From NCBI GenBank assembly GCA_018907035.1, contig JACCIC010000035.1:1-64000 (forward strand): 64,000 bases of DNA. The letters run 5' to 3'. This stretch comes from Sycobia sp. Sy_11 (lineage: Eukaryota > Arthropoda > Insecta > Hymenoptera > Epichrysomallidae). Under the pieces are notes generated by a model. The model saw nothing but the letters and a program-made list of their open reading frames with translations, was not told the DNA's origin and searched no databases. Each line of letters opens with the position of its first letter. The stretch's first letter is position 1. A program made the translations under genes and the position numbers. Shown piece after piece: positions 44,419 to 55,100 of the stretch.

Positions 44419-45136
44419 TGAGCCAAATTTTCTTCTCTGGAACATTTTTTTCAGATCAGAAAAAAGCCAGTAGTCGCTGGCAGCTAAATCTGACGAATAC
44501 GGGGCGTGTGGAAGCAAATCAAAACGCAACTCGTTCAATTTTTCCATTGTTTTCATGGGCTTGTGGCATAGTGCATTGTGAAAACGGAATTTTTTCTCCT
44601 TCATGTGCGTTCGTTTTCCTGCGATCTCCTCCTTCAAATGTAGCAGCAAGGCAATATAATAATCACAGTTGATCGATTTACCTTGTTCTAGGTATGTAAT
44701 GAAAATCACGCCATGTATATCCCAAAAAACAGACGCCATGACTTTGCCAGCAGACTGCAACCTTTTTGCACGCTTTGGGCGGCTTTCGTAAGTAAAATAG
44801 CGATAAACAACTCTCTGAATCGTCGAGTTGATGCTGTTTTTGATCCACTGAAAACAATCGTTGTACACACTTGGAAGAAACCTTTTTCATGCTTAATTTT
44901 TCATAAAGGACTGTAAATAAGCTTCCAGACGATATCTGTATTATTTCTACAATGTCACGAATCTTCACTTTGCGATATTTCATTACGATTTTTAACACTT
45001 TACTTACATGTTCCGGCTTCCAATGGCCTCCCCGAACGTTCTGCATCGTTTGTGTCCATACGACCACATTTAAACTCAGTATATCATCAACAAATCGTTG
45101 GTTTGGATGAAGACGAGTCCGGGTAATATTTCTCAA
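44419..45136 (-). pseudogene. mariner 2 transposase, N-terminal and central part
   Basis: Two frames cover it. The first (45,136-44,678) gives the helix-turn-helix region with GGHWKPEHVSKVLKIV and VDQK; the second (44,868-44,419) gives AGKVMASVFWDIHGVIF, a damaged second-Asp motif reading FHNALCH where HDNA is expected, LLPHAPYSSDLA and SDYWLFSDLKKM with the third Asp. The first catalytic Asp motif is not recognisable. It stops at the insertion next to FGSNKE. Confidence 0.85.
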
Positions 45137-45440
45137 GCAATTATTGGGCTTCTACGGTGTTTTTACCCATTAAAAAACAATGTTTTATCAACACGCGAAA
45201 TCGGATTTTTTCCATTTTTCAAACTAATTACAAAGTGACTTTACTCTAGCCTCGATAACTCTACTGTTGTTGGCCCGATCGACGTGAAATTATTATACGT
45301 TTGATGTAAAGTTTCGTACTCAAAGGAAACATGGACAGTTTGGTACTACTAACACCACCTGTGGGTTAGTTTCGGGACTTATTGAACGACATGTTATATT
45401 ACTGTATAAAGACTATAAGACCGATAAAAAAAGTAATTAA

Positions 45441-46372
45441 TTTAATTCAAAACAGTCAAAATAATTATAATTTATATATTAGGTCAGATTAATAACTTAA
45501 CTATAAATAGTTACTTATGTAATTATGTAAACGAGAAGTGAGTTGAAGTATTACATTAAGGCAGCAAATTTAAAAATCAAAATTACTATTAATGCCATAA
45601 AAATTAATGTTTATTTTATATAAATAATTTTTAAAACACTAATAAAGATTCCTGCCTTGGAAAGTACTTTCTAATTTTATTATTTCATGTTTAAAAATTC
45701 ATTGCTTTACATTAAAATTTTCTAGCTGAAAAAAGAGGTTCAAATAGATTTTACTGTTTGAGGTTAATAAAAATTGTAGTTATTATGTCTAAAGTTGAAA
45801 TTGATTTAAAAAATATCAAAATTTCATTATTTTAATAATATATATAGTAAATCCTTATTACTTCATATGAATTAAAATGTTCATTTAACATTCGAATAGA
45901 AGAAATTTTTCTGCTAATTAGAAAAGGAGAGAGGGAATGAGAGTGAGGTAGTTAGGGGAACAAAACAAGACAAATACTCATGCTCTATTTGAACCATCAA
46001 ACAATGCTTTACGCTACTGCAATTGTCCAATAATTCAATTCATTTAACTATATAACTGAGATGTGTTTTTATCCCGACATAGGAAAAAATCATATACACC
46101 ACTCGGGGAAAAATGCGCCACTATAGATCGCGTATAGGCTTCCTCGGCTTCGTCTCAGTAGTCTAACTTATGCGGTAACTAATGACGCATTTTTACCCCA
46201 CGTAGCATAATAAACTATTCAATCCTCTTCCCTTTAATGTATTACATTTATAAAACATACTAACATCTCCCGCCTCGGCTTCGTCCGAGATAATAATTGA
46301 ACCTATTTCTTAAACAGTTCAATAATATCTACGTATAAAGTACTTTATGTATAATTTACTATTGCTATAGAT
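45441..46372. other. AT-rich stretch, no gene seen
   Basis: No conserved frame or clear repeat structure is visible. Confidence 0.5.
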
Positions 46373-46851
46373 AATTTACCTATCCTCGCTTCCGTATAAA
46401 AAGGTTCTTCAAAGCAGCGTCCATTTCAAAAAGGTAATATTTCGCAGATTATTTTATACGATCTTACATACGCCTACGCACTACGTCTTTATAACCACTA
46501 AGTCTTTATGTTTAACTATATGTGTAACTACTAAGTTTTTATAATTCTATATTTTATATAATTAATCCATAAATATAAATAAAATAAATGGTCTTACCAG
46601 TCAGTTTCACTAGCCGTTAGTAGGTGTCGTCTTGAATCACGAATAGGAACTCAAAGTATTCGGCAGAAATATTAATATCAGGCCAGCAGATTTTAATGGT
46701 CATATCCAACATTGGGATTCGTATCCTAAAGAAGGTGTGATTTGAGTCAGTATTAGTCTTTTACCTTTTTCACGTTAAGCTGATACTAACCACCTTAAGG
46801 ATATCTTTTGATTTTTAGAAATTTTATTTTCTCTTAAGTGAGAAAATCTCT

Positions 46852-46895
<44 letters not shown>

Positions 46896-46984
46896 CGTCT
46901 TCTCTTATAAAATGGTTGTATGCCAAATCATACGTAACATAATTTGTGCAACAACTTATGTTTTTGTTTTTACACATAATATTA
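46373..46984 (+). repeat. dispersed repeat family R, copy 3, with terminal motif
   Basis: Starts near the ACCTATCCTCGCTTCCGTAT motif. From 46,590 it aligns with 34,345-34,720, sharing CAGTCAGTTTCAC, GAGAAAATCTCTC, a TC run (46,851-46,893) and CGTCTTCTCTTATAA. It ends where mariner 3 begins. Confidence 0.6.
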
Positions 46985-47351
46985 GGAGGCGAAGTGAGTT
47001 TCCGACCTTTTTTAACGATAAAGAGACATTTATGATGGAAAATTATTTTTCCTAATTTTTTACTACTTTTTCTCATCTTTCTGGCAATATGACGATACCG
47101 TGGCGAAAGAACGATGGCGATTTCGAGGCAATCCAATCATCCACAAAGTATCGCACTTCTTAAACATATCGAAAATGCGTATCAACGAGGTCGTGCTGCA
47201 TCGATCTGAACAGGTGGTGTTTGAAAAGAAATTATATATTTAAAATTAGATTAGGAAGTATACGTTCGGGTGCAATAAATAAACTCACTGTATAGAAATT
47301 AGTTACGGTAAAATTTATTATTTATTAAAATGTCCCTAGAGGCATAAAAAA

Positions 47352-47373
47352 CCTCCACTCAATGAGTGGAGGA
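47352..47373. other. 9-bp-stem hairpin
   Basis: CCTCCACTCAATGAGTGGAGG forms a perfect stem of nine base pairs with a three-base loop. It is flanked by A-rich sequence within the insertion in mariner 3. Confidence 0.7.
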
Positions 47374-48388
47374 AAAAGCCTTAAATATAAATAATCATAC
47401 GATTAAAAGTGTCAGTATGTAAAGATAAAATAATGATACTTCTATATGAATAATGCTGCAACGGCCGCTACAAAATATACTCTACAAATACTCTATGCAT
47501 TTACACACACATACGTTACTCACACTATATTCTAGGGATTCGCTAACACTCTGCGTAAGTAAGGCTGCCGTAACTCGCTCTATTACGGCAGGTGAGGCTG
47601 GGTGGGGAAGGAGCGTTCCGCAATTGCCTCCTGCTCTGCGTTGCGGCCCCACTCCTCGGGGACAGGTACAACCTTTACCGCAACGGCAGCCACTCGGCCC
47701 AAATGCCGTAGGGAAGCTCCTCGGAGATGAGCAAGGGCAAATCTCCACAAGGCCGACAAATGCCCTGTCCCGCTGATACACCGCTTCACACGTACACTGT
47801 TACGCGCGCACTTAAATATCTAGATATACACGCGATTTACATAAATACGTACGCAACACTTAATTGAATAACATATAACTAGATTATTAACCGCGCAAGA
47901 TTAAGTTCTTCAAGAGGTTGAAAATAGAGAAGAAAGCGAAGTGCTCTGCTCGACGACTAAATACGAATTGACCATCACTCAAAATCCTGGTGGCAATTGT
48001 AAAGGAAAAGGGAAATCCAGCGCTACGTCTCAATCCGAGACGTACATTTGGGTCCCAGATGCGATCGCTCTTGCCATAGACACAACAAATTTGCGCCTTC
48101 TCAACAGAAAACGCCCAGAACGCGCAAGTGGCCGCCATACGCACACCTTTCGATCGCCCATGGTCCTTGTTCATAACAACCATCCTTCGGTTCAGAGGCC
48201 ATCGCATCCCGCTTTCTACAATTGCCTCAATAAAGCAATTTAAAGCTTTATCTCCTCCTTTTTTCTACAAGTTACCTTGCTTAAGCAGAAAGGCATATAC
48301 ATAGATACATATATAAACGTATATACATAGATACATACACACATACCTACATACGCACGCATATACACATACATACACATATACGACA

Positions 48389-48390
48389 CA

Positions 48391-48470
<80 letters not shown>
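48389..48470. repeat. (CA)n microsatellite
   Basis: About 40 CA units with CATA-type repeats on both sides. Confidence 0.95.
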
Positions 48471-48471
<1 letters not shown>

Positions 48472-49573
48472 ACACAGAAAATACATACATACACATACAT
48501 ACATTCATATATATATACCCATATATACATACATATACATACATACATATACGCGCATACATATACATCCGTAATTCCTGTTATCCTGAACAAGTGGTAA
48601 TCAAAAGGCGCTATGTCTGGCGAGTACGCTGGGTGCAATAACACTTCCAACAGAGTGTTTTTGACGGCTTTCGTAATTTTGACGGCTTTCGCTATTGCTC
48701 GCGATTGCTGATCTGTGTTCGATCAATTTCTGCTGCAAATCATTCCGTTTTGGTGTCGATGTGGACGGTTGGCCTGGGCTCACCCATGACTTTTTACACT
48801 TAGGATTGTCATAGTAGATCCACTTTTCGTCATCAGTCACAATACGCTCCGGAAATCTCTTCTTTTTTTACTTGGCAAGCAAAGACAGTGCGATGTTGCA
48901 TCGATTTATAATAGCACTTTTGGTCAAATCGTGTGGCATCCATTTTCCGTTTTTCTGAGTCTTTCCCATCGCATGTAAACGTTTGTCAACTGCTCTGTCA
49001 CAGACTCCTAACTTATTAGCGAGTTCTTTCTGCGTTTGAGCTGAGTTTTCGTCCAACAATGCTTGCCATTCACTATCTTCAAACTTTTTTGGTTGTTCAG
49101 AACGTTCTTTGTCATGAACATCAGTATCTTCAGTTTTAAACCTGTGAAACCACTCTTTACATATTGTAAGCGAAGGAGATGGTTCGCCATAATATTCTTG
49201 AAGCAATCGATAAGTTTCTGCTACACATTTTTCAAATCAAAATAGTAAAAAAGGACGCGTTGAAAAAACGATTTATCACGATTCATTTTTCACTGATCAA
49301 AAAATTATAATATTACACAAATGCTGGTGCCTGTTAGCTCAATTTTATTTGTAAATGCCAAAACTTAAAAATAAGTACTAGATCTGACACATCTGACTTT
49401 TCGTACTATTTATATCGCCATCTGAACATGAAAGTCGGAAACTAAATTCGCCTCATAATAATTACATTTTTAATATTAATTTTAACATAATATTTTTTTT
49501 AGCGCAAAAACCTCTTATATGATAATTGTGGTAAATTACTATATATTGTATTAATTTAATTTGTAATAATATA

Positions 49574-50842
49574 TTAGGAGTGTGAATAAGTCTTTCCCGT
49601 TTTTTGTAAGAGATGGCGCCACCAATACTGTGCGAGTATTCAATGGTTACATATGTCATAATCAAAGCTTATTCATATGTCAACAATTCCATACTAACAC
49701 ATTAGTTAAAATTTTTTCGCATCATAAATTTTTGATATCGTGAAAATGTCGAAATTTGAGCCGAGTCGACGTCATTTGCGGGAAGTTTCACTTTATTGGT
49801 TCAATTTGAAGAAATCTGCTGCCGAGACGCATCGATTGCTTCAGGAGGCTTATGGAGAAGGTTGTGTCGATGATTCAAGTGTTCGCGGATGGTTTCGACG
49901 CTTCAAAAGCGGTGATTTCGACGTGGAAAACAAGGAGCGTTCCGGGCGGCCGCAAATCTTTGAAGATCGAGAATTGGCGACTTTGCTTGATGAAGATTCT
50001 TGTCAAACGCAAGAAGAACTTGCTGAAGCATTGGGAGTTGACCGAACAACCATTTCCAAGCGTTTGAAAGCCATGGGAATGATCCAAAAGCAAGGAAATT
50101 GGGTGCCGTACGAACTGAAGCTGAGAGACGTCGAGAGACGTCGAGAGACATAAAAGAAAGGGTTTTCTGCATCGTATCGTGACTGGCGATGAAAAGTGGA
50201 TACGTTACGATAATCCGAAGCGAAGAAAATCATGGGGACTACCCGGCCATGCATCATCATCGACGGCCAAGCCAAATATTCATGGCGCCAAGCTCATGCT
50301 CTGTATATGGTGGGACCAGCTAGGTGTGGTTTACTATGAGCTTCTGAAACCGAATGAAAGGATCACAGGCGAGGTCTATCGACGACAATTGATGCGTTTG
50401 AGCCGCGCACTGCGAGAAAAACGGCCACAATACTCCGACAGGCACGACAAAGTTATTTTGCACATGACAATGCTCGCCCACATGTTGCACCGCCGGTGAA
50501 AACATACTTAGAAACGCTCAAATGGGAAGTCCTACCCCACCCGCCGTATAGTCCAGACGTTGCTCCGTCTGATTACCATCTCTTCAGATCGATGACGCAT
50601 GGCCTGGCTGACCAGCACTTCCATTCCTACGAGGAAGCCAAAAAATGGGTGGATGACTGGATAGAGGCCAAACCGGTCGAATTTTTTCGCAACGGGATTC
50701 GTATGTTGCCAGAAAGATGGGAAAAAAAGTTGTAGCTAGCGATGGCCAATACATTCAATAATTCATTTGTAACCATTTTTTCACAATAAAGGCTCAAAAT
50801 TTGAAAAAAAAAAAAACGGGAAAGACTTATTCACATACCTGA
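49574..50842 (+). mobile_element. mariner 4, near full length
   Basis: Inverted ends share GTGAATAAGTCTTTCCCG, with TA outside (49,572-49,573; 50,843-50,844). The 1.27-kb length is normal for mariners. It is the best-preserved mariner here. Confidence 0.92.
49740..50735 (+). pseudogene. mariner 4 transposase, two lesions
   Basis: The N-terminal frame (49,740-50,153) has the two helix-turn-helix regions through GNWVPYEL. Near 50,125-50,153 a repeated GAGACGTCGA motif sits at a short rearrangement that ends the frame. The second segment (from 50,179) has the first catalytic Asp in TGDEKW and the block GLPGHASSSTAKPN. Around 50,463 a one-base loss puts the second Asp motif (HDNA) out of frame. 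The third frame (50,496-50,735) has LPHPPYSPDVAPSDYHLF with the third Asp and ends LPERWEKKL. All three Asp codons are present, spaced as in DD34D mariners. Confidence 0.88.
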
Positions 50843-50844
50843 TA

Positions 50845-51160
50845 TATTATATTAACATACAGTCGAAAATTTAGAGAAACACGTAAATCATACTTCATAT
50901 TTGAAATACATTTTCTATAGCAGACCACGGTATTGTAGTTTTGAAGAGAATTTTCACGTTGTTATTAAATAACCAACGGCTAATTGTCCTGATTGGTGAA
51001 AAGTATAAAATTTTAAACAGTTGACCGCTTCGCTGGGAATTTACAAGACAGCGACATCTGCTGGACAAATCTAAACTGCCATCTCTGGTTAATTTTTGAT
51101 AGCTTTTTCCATGCAAATGAAGTGGAGTTTCCACTCCTATCTACCCTTCATAGTTTGGCA

Positions 51161-51221
<61 letters not shown>

Positions 51222-51483
51222 ATGTATGTATATGCATTGTGTATAAATACATATATATAGTTTATATTGCGTTTACATGACTGATATTGTTTTCTTGATT
51301 GTTAAAATTAATTATGGAATTAATTATTGTTTAAAATCATTCGAAAGCAAATAAACATTAAAGATATATAGTTATTTTTCATTATAAATTTTAGAACTTA
51401 TAGTATATTAAGTGAAAATCTAATATTTAGATTGATATATATTTTGTTATATTCACATATTCTTTCATTTTCATTTAATAAAA
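50845..51483. other. intergenic, contains repeat S copy 1 and (TA)n
   Basis: Repeat S (51,027-51,155) and a (TA)n run near 51,165-51,215 lie here. The last 150 bp before the ORF are AT-rich. TTCTTTCATTTTCATTT at 51,460-51,476 is a pyrimidine-rich tract that could belong to a splice acceptor, with CAAATAG just inside the ORF. Confidence 0.5.
51027..51155 (+). repeat. dispersed repeat S, copy 1
   Basis: Resembles 54,968-55,100 on the same strand. Shared blocks include AAGACAGCGAC, GGACAAATCT and GCTAATTTTTGATA-like sequence, with roughly three-quarters of bases alike by eye. Confidence 0.65.
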
Positions 51484-52896
51484 ATGCAAATAGACAAAAA
51501 ACCGTATTCTGAAACTACAAATACTATTGAAGTAAAAAAAGAAAATAATGAATATAAAGCATTACATGCAGAAGAAACGGAAAGCAATCTTCCAACACCT
51601 TTGATGTTCTCTCGTTGCAGTTCATTAGGTTCTCTTGCTAGTTTTGAGCAGCCTTCTATACAGGAAGATCACTGTTCTACTATAAGCGATATAAGTTCTA
51701 GACCTAGCGGAATTATTTCTCCTTCACTAAATTTAACTGAATCGTCAAAATCAAAGGGTAAATTACAAATGTCTGAAAATATTAATAGCTCAGAACATCA
51801 AAAAGATGAAGACAATAATGTTCATAAAAAAATAAATAATCGTGGATTAAAAGATATTTCATTTCAGTATGATCCTTTATTTAAAAAACCATATTTTTTA
51901 AAGCACAGTGTTTTTGAAGATGATATAGCAGCTTTTAAAGACGAATCTTCTCCAACAATAGCTAGTAGCCTAAGTTCTCTTACAATAGATGATGAAGATT
52001 ACTATGATCATACAGTGCAAAATAAAGCCGGTCTTATTAAAAAAAAATCAAATTCGAATTGTTTACCTGAAATTAAAAATGTTTCTGTGGAAGGTAGTTG
52101 GTTTCAAAATCCAATTGGTAGCACTTGTGAACCATTACATACATCCAAAGTATTTGAAACAAGAAAAGGATCTAAAATAAAGTTGGATAAATACCCTGCA
52201 AATTGTGTGGAAAAACAAACTACTAGTGAAAAAATGCATAAATGTACTCCAAGAACTTCTTTGGAAGTTCAATATCAAAAGCAAAAAGACAATAAAATGA
52301 ATGAATTAGAATGGAATAGCAATAGTATGAAAAAAAAAAATTTATATCCAACAAATAAACAGTATTATACGAATACACAACAGGTTGAATTTGTACCTCA
52401 TGAGAACAAAGATTTTCATAACAGTAAATTAAATGGAAGATATAGTAGTGAAGATGAATTTAAAAATATTCAATCAAGTAGTGAAAAATATAATTATTCT
52501 CAAAATATTCAATCAGATCATTATAACAAGTATGTTAGTAGCGGAAATAGAAATGAAAAATGCAAAGGCCAATTAACTGAAGAAAATAAGTTTCCTCAAA
52601 GTTGCCACAAAATATATAATGATAAACATAACTACATTATTGAAAATAATGACCTCAATGCTTATGAGGAACAACTACTTGATCAATGTATAAGAAAAGG
52701 AATGGCTAAAATAACAAAAAGAAACATTAATGACATTAAGCCATTTTGTTGGGATTTGAATCAAATTTGTCTTACCACCAGAGCTATGTTAAAACAACGG
52801 GAAGAAATTGTAAAAGACAGGAAGGATGAATGCAATAAAAGATATATTTTCCCTAAGGGGTTAACAAAGTATACTTCTAATTACAAATTTAAATAA
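51484..52896 (+). CDS. APC-like protein, intronless 470-codon ORF
   Basis: An uninterrupted, Ser/Asn/Lys-rich frame, probably the one host gene in the window. Residues 37-55 (PTPLMFSRCSSLGSLASFE) match the 20-residue beta-catenin-binding repeat of APC (TPxxFSRxSSLSSLS). Residues 160-172 (ASSLSSLTIDDED) give a second related motif. Residues 395-409 (EEQLLDQCIRKGMAK) resemble the axin-binding SAMP motif (LLxxCIxSAMPK), with GMA in place of SAM. Armadillo repeats are absent. In APC these motifs hold the beta-catenin destruction complex in Wnt signalling. It could be a short APC paralogue, a large 3' exon of an APC gene whose other exons lie outside, or a retrocopy. The frame has survived among decayed elements, suggesting constraint. 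AATAAA follows at 52,978. Confidence 0.6.
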   Translation: MQIDKKPYSETTNTIEVKKENNEYKALHAEETESNLPTPLMFSRCSSLGSLASFEQPSIQEDHCSTISDISSRPSGIISPSLNLTESSKSKGKLQMSENINSSEHQKDEDNNVHKKINNRGLKDISFQYDPLFKKPYFLKHSVFEDDIAAFKDESSPTIASSLSSLTIDDEDYYDHTVQNKAGLIKKKSNSNCLPEIKNVSVEGSWFQNPIGSTCEPLHTSKVFETRKGSKIKLDKYPANCVEKQTTSEKMHKCTPRTSLEVQYQKQKDNKMNELEWNSNSMKKKNLYPTNKQYYTNTQQVEFVPHENKDFHNSKLNGRYSSEDEFKNIQSSSEKYNYSQNIQSDHYNKYVSSGNRNEKCKGQLTEENKFPQSCHKIYNDKHNYIIENNDLNAYEEQLLDQCIRKGMAKITKRNINDIKPFCWDLNQICLTTRAMLKQREEIVKDRKDECNKRYIFPKGLTKYTSNYKFK

Positions 52897-52977
52897 TAAC
52901 ACACACGCTATACAGACTTTTCAATTAGTTGAAAGACAATAGTTCCTAAAATGTGTTGCAAAAAAGGTGCCTTTATT

Positions 52978-52983
52978 AATAAA
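52978..52983 (+). terminator. candidate polyadenylation signal
   Basis: AATAAA 82 bp after the stop of the APC-like ORF. The region is AT-rich, so chance occurrence is possible. Confidence 0.35.
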
Positions 52984-53869
52984 AAGAAAAACAAAACGTT
53001 AAATATAATTAAAAGTAATAAAGATATATTTTAATGAATTTAAAGCATTTGTATTTTCTTAAACAAAATAAATATAATTTTATTCTCAATTGGCTTTTGT
53101 CTATAAAAAATTCATTAAAAAAAATTTATTTAATTTATATTAAAAAAAATGTTTTGTATAGAACGTACAGCATCCATTCACTCGATGACACAGATAAAAG
53201 TTAGATTTGTTTAAATTTGTTTACACATCTAACTCTATATTTGATATAATTGATTGTATTTATATAAGACAAACGGAACTTCTAAAGTATCACCAAGTAT
53301 ATGCTTACATACACCAACTATACAGGCTCTATATTATAGCATTTAGTTATACAGAAGCACAATTTGTTAGATTCTTAATAGGTTCTAACTTCGTTTTATA
53401 TGTATAGGATATATTGTATCGAGTGGTATGAAAAATCTTGTCTAAATATCAAGCAAAAATACTTATACCAGTTTTTTAATACAATCAAAATGATAATTAT
53501 GATAAGATTTAAATATTGTACATAAGTATAAATAATTAATTTTTGTGTTTCTACATGAAATAAGAATTTTATGGTTTGAAATTCTATTAATATTTCTAAA
53601 ATATTGTTATTGGAATAATATTAAACAATTATTTTATTAAGAAAATATAAAATCCTTGTGTACTATTCTAAATTTCAAATTTTAAATATCATGAATATTT
53701 AATATATATACTAGAAAATATTTCTTGCTTTTCAGTCTTTTAATATAATTATAATAATAGTCACACAGGCTTGTTAACATCATGCTGTAGAATTTAAAAA
53801 TTAAATACTACTACTTAAAAAATAATAAAAATACAAATTATAAATGTACTATGATTAATAAAGGATAAT
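52984..53869. other. AT-rich stretch, no gene seen
   Basis: No conserved frame or repeat was recognised. Confidence 0.5.
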
Positions 53870-53914
53870 CGACTGCCCTCATCACTAAATTTATCGAATT
53901 TATATATCTACTTC

Positions 53915-53954
53915 AACCAATGTTTCATATCAATTCAGCTTCTGATCAGGGACT
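53915..53954 (-). ncRNA. degenerate hammerhead motif, Penelope 3
   Basis: Minus strand reads AGTCC, CTGATCAG, AAGCTGAATTGATAT, GAAAC, ATTGG. The GAAAC is kept but CTGATGA has become CTGATCA and stem II pairs poorly, so it should be inactive. Confidence 0.45.
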
Positions 53955-54419
53955 AAACTGTTTCAGTTCAACAGCTCCCTTCTTCAAATTTACATTTTGT
54001 AAAGTACAAGTACAGGAAAAAAAAATATTCATTCAATTACCTACATCAATCATCAAAAATAGCGTATTTCTTTTAATATAAAACCAATTTCATTACAGAA
54101 ACTCATAGAATTTTATGATATTTTCGTTCGTTTGTTTGATAATAAGTATATTTGTTTTGTGTTCTAACCAAATTTACTTCATAGGTTTTGAAATGTTAAA
54201 AAAATGACTGGAAAATACACACGCTGCGCGCGCGCACACACATACACATACACACTAATTTTAAATAATATATCTTTCAGAAACATAACATAGTCAGCTT
54301 GTCATTTATTTGTGTCATATTGTTTATTTAGAAGAGTTTTGGTGAAAATAAAGAAATCATTAGACCAATAACTGTTTATAAATATTTTTTGCTCTAACAT
54401 TTTTACGTTACTGAAATCG

Positions 54420-54600
54420 TATGAGTGATTAGTAATTGCGATTAGATGCTTGTATTTCTTCATCTAAGGTAGATTTATCCTGTTTATGATAGTAATTACT
54501 AATGTGCTCTTTCATTTGATTTATTAAATGTCAGGAAGTTTATCCAACATAGAGGCAGTTATTTGCAGATATTTTTTATTTAATTTCAAATACAGTTTGA
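54420..54600 (-). pseudogene. GIY-YIG endonuclease remnant, Penelope 3
   Basis: One minus frame with four stops includes NNCLYVG, TS, HLINQMKEHISNYYHK and DEEIQASN. The pattern YVGxTSxxLxxxxKEH matches the GIY-YIG nuclease of Penelope-like elements. The catalytic Tyr and Gly of YVG are present; the rest is broken. Confidence 0.5.
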
Positions 54601-54967
54601 GTTATTTTCACCATTTTTCTCGACTCTCGCTCATCAATGGGACGGAGATAAAAAGTTGAATTGAATCGAAAAAGAACAACAATCACCAGCTGATACTTTT
54701 CTGCTAGAAGATGATACCTGATGATACTCTATACCAGCTCTATACTAGTGTCAAATTAAACGGCAGGACTTCAGGACAAAATTGGCCGCAAGTCGCCGAC
54801 ACCCTGTGAGGTTGCTCGTTCAAATGCATGCATTTGAAAACAAGAGAGGAAGGGTATACAGTGAGCGTAGAGAGAGTGGAAAGTTAAATCTCTGCTCCCC
54901 TACTTTTGTTTCTTTTCTTCGCCTTACTCGCTTTGATTTTTGTTTTCTCTCTCTATTGTAAGCAGAA

Positions 54968-55100
54968 GCATCGAGGGATTTTCAAGACAGCGACGTCTAC
55001 CGGACAAATCTGAACTACTATCTCCGGCTAATTTTTGATAAGCTTTTCCCATGTAAAACGAGCGGATTTTCCACTTCTTCGCTCTACCCTCCATAGGCAT
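54968..55100 (+). repeat. dispersed repeat S, copy 2
   Basis: Partner of 51,027-51,155. It starts near GGGATTTTCAAGACAGCGAC and ends near CTACCCTCCATAG. A GA/CT-rich segment precedes it. Confidence 0.65.

Larger units (their letters stand above)
42441..45394 (-). mobile_element. mariner 2, split by a nested insertion
   Basis: Inverted ends share CGTCGTTCAATAAGTCCC and, after one base, AAACTAAC, with TA on both sides (42,439-42,440; 45,395-45,396). Transposase pieces lie on the minus strand at both ends. A 1.77-kb insert at 42,637-44,409 separates them. Confidence 0.85.
47219..48585. mobile_element. retroposon-like insertion in mariner 3
   Basis: CTGAACAGGTGGT (47,206-47,218) and CTGAACAAGTGGT (48,586-48,598) flank it, a 13-bp target duplication with one mismatch. 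The length suits target-primed insertion by a non-LTR machinery. Its right end is a CATA/CA simple repeat (48,290-48,560). The middle is GC-richer and has three short perfect hairpins, but I recognise no coding domain. Confidence 0.6.
47030..49206 (-). pseudogene. mariner 3 transposase, decayed and interrupted
   Basis: N-terminal part at 49,206-48,868 (LQEYYGEPSPSLTICKEWF ... GKTQKNGKWMPHDL), first catalytic Asp in TDDEKWIYYDNPKCKKSW at about 48,840-48,790, then a damaged centre with the second Asp motif missing and a short duplication of TTTTGACGGCTTTCG near 48,658-48,690. EVLLHPAYSPDIAPFDYHLF retains the third Asp. The insertion follows at DYHLFR. Beyond it, at 47,215-47,030, the C-terminus continues (VDDWIASKSPSFFRHG ... 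LPER), where a TGA takes the place of the usual Trp. Confidence 0.8.
46985..49455 (-). mobile_element. mariner 3, split by a retroposon-like insertion
   Basis: Ends share GAGGCGAA and GTTTCCGAC in inverted orientation, with TA outside (46,983-46,984; 49,456-49,457). Transposase pieces run on the minus strand from 49,206 to about 47,030. A 1,367-bp insertion lies at 47,219-48,585. Confidence 0.85.
53870..54600 (-). mobile_element. Penelope-like element 3, highly decayed
   Basis: Minus-strand relic with a degenerate hammerhead motif at its 3' side and a GIY-YIG remnant upstream (54,600-54,420), in the same order as in elements 1 and 2. The reverse transcriptase is not seen. It belongs to a different subfamily from elements 1 and 2, since the nuclease reads YVG and TS rather than YIGQTG. 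Confidence 0.5.

Noticed and set aside
47453..48243. Candidate genes in the GC-richer middle of the mariner 3 insertion
   Set aside because: Competing frames on both strands, no recognised domain, and no start or splice context that favours one.
48240..48650. Cys/Val-rich minus-strand ORFs
   Set aside because: Translation of the CA microsatellite. Only the first residues near 48,650 (mariner PAYSPD motif) are meaningful.
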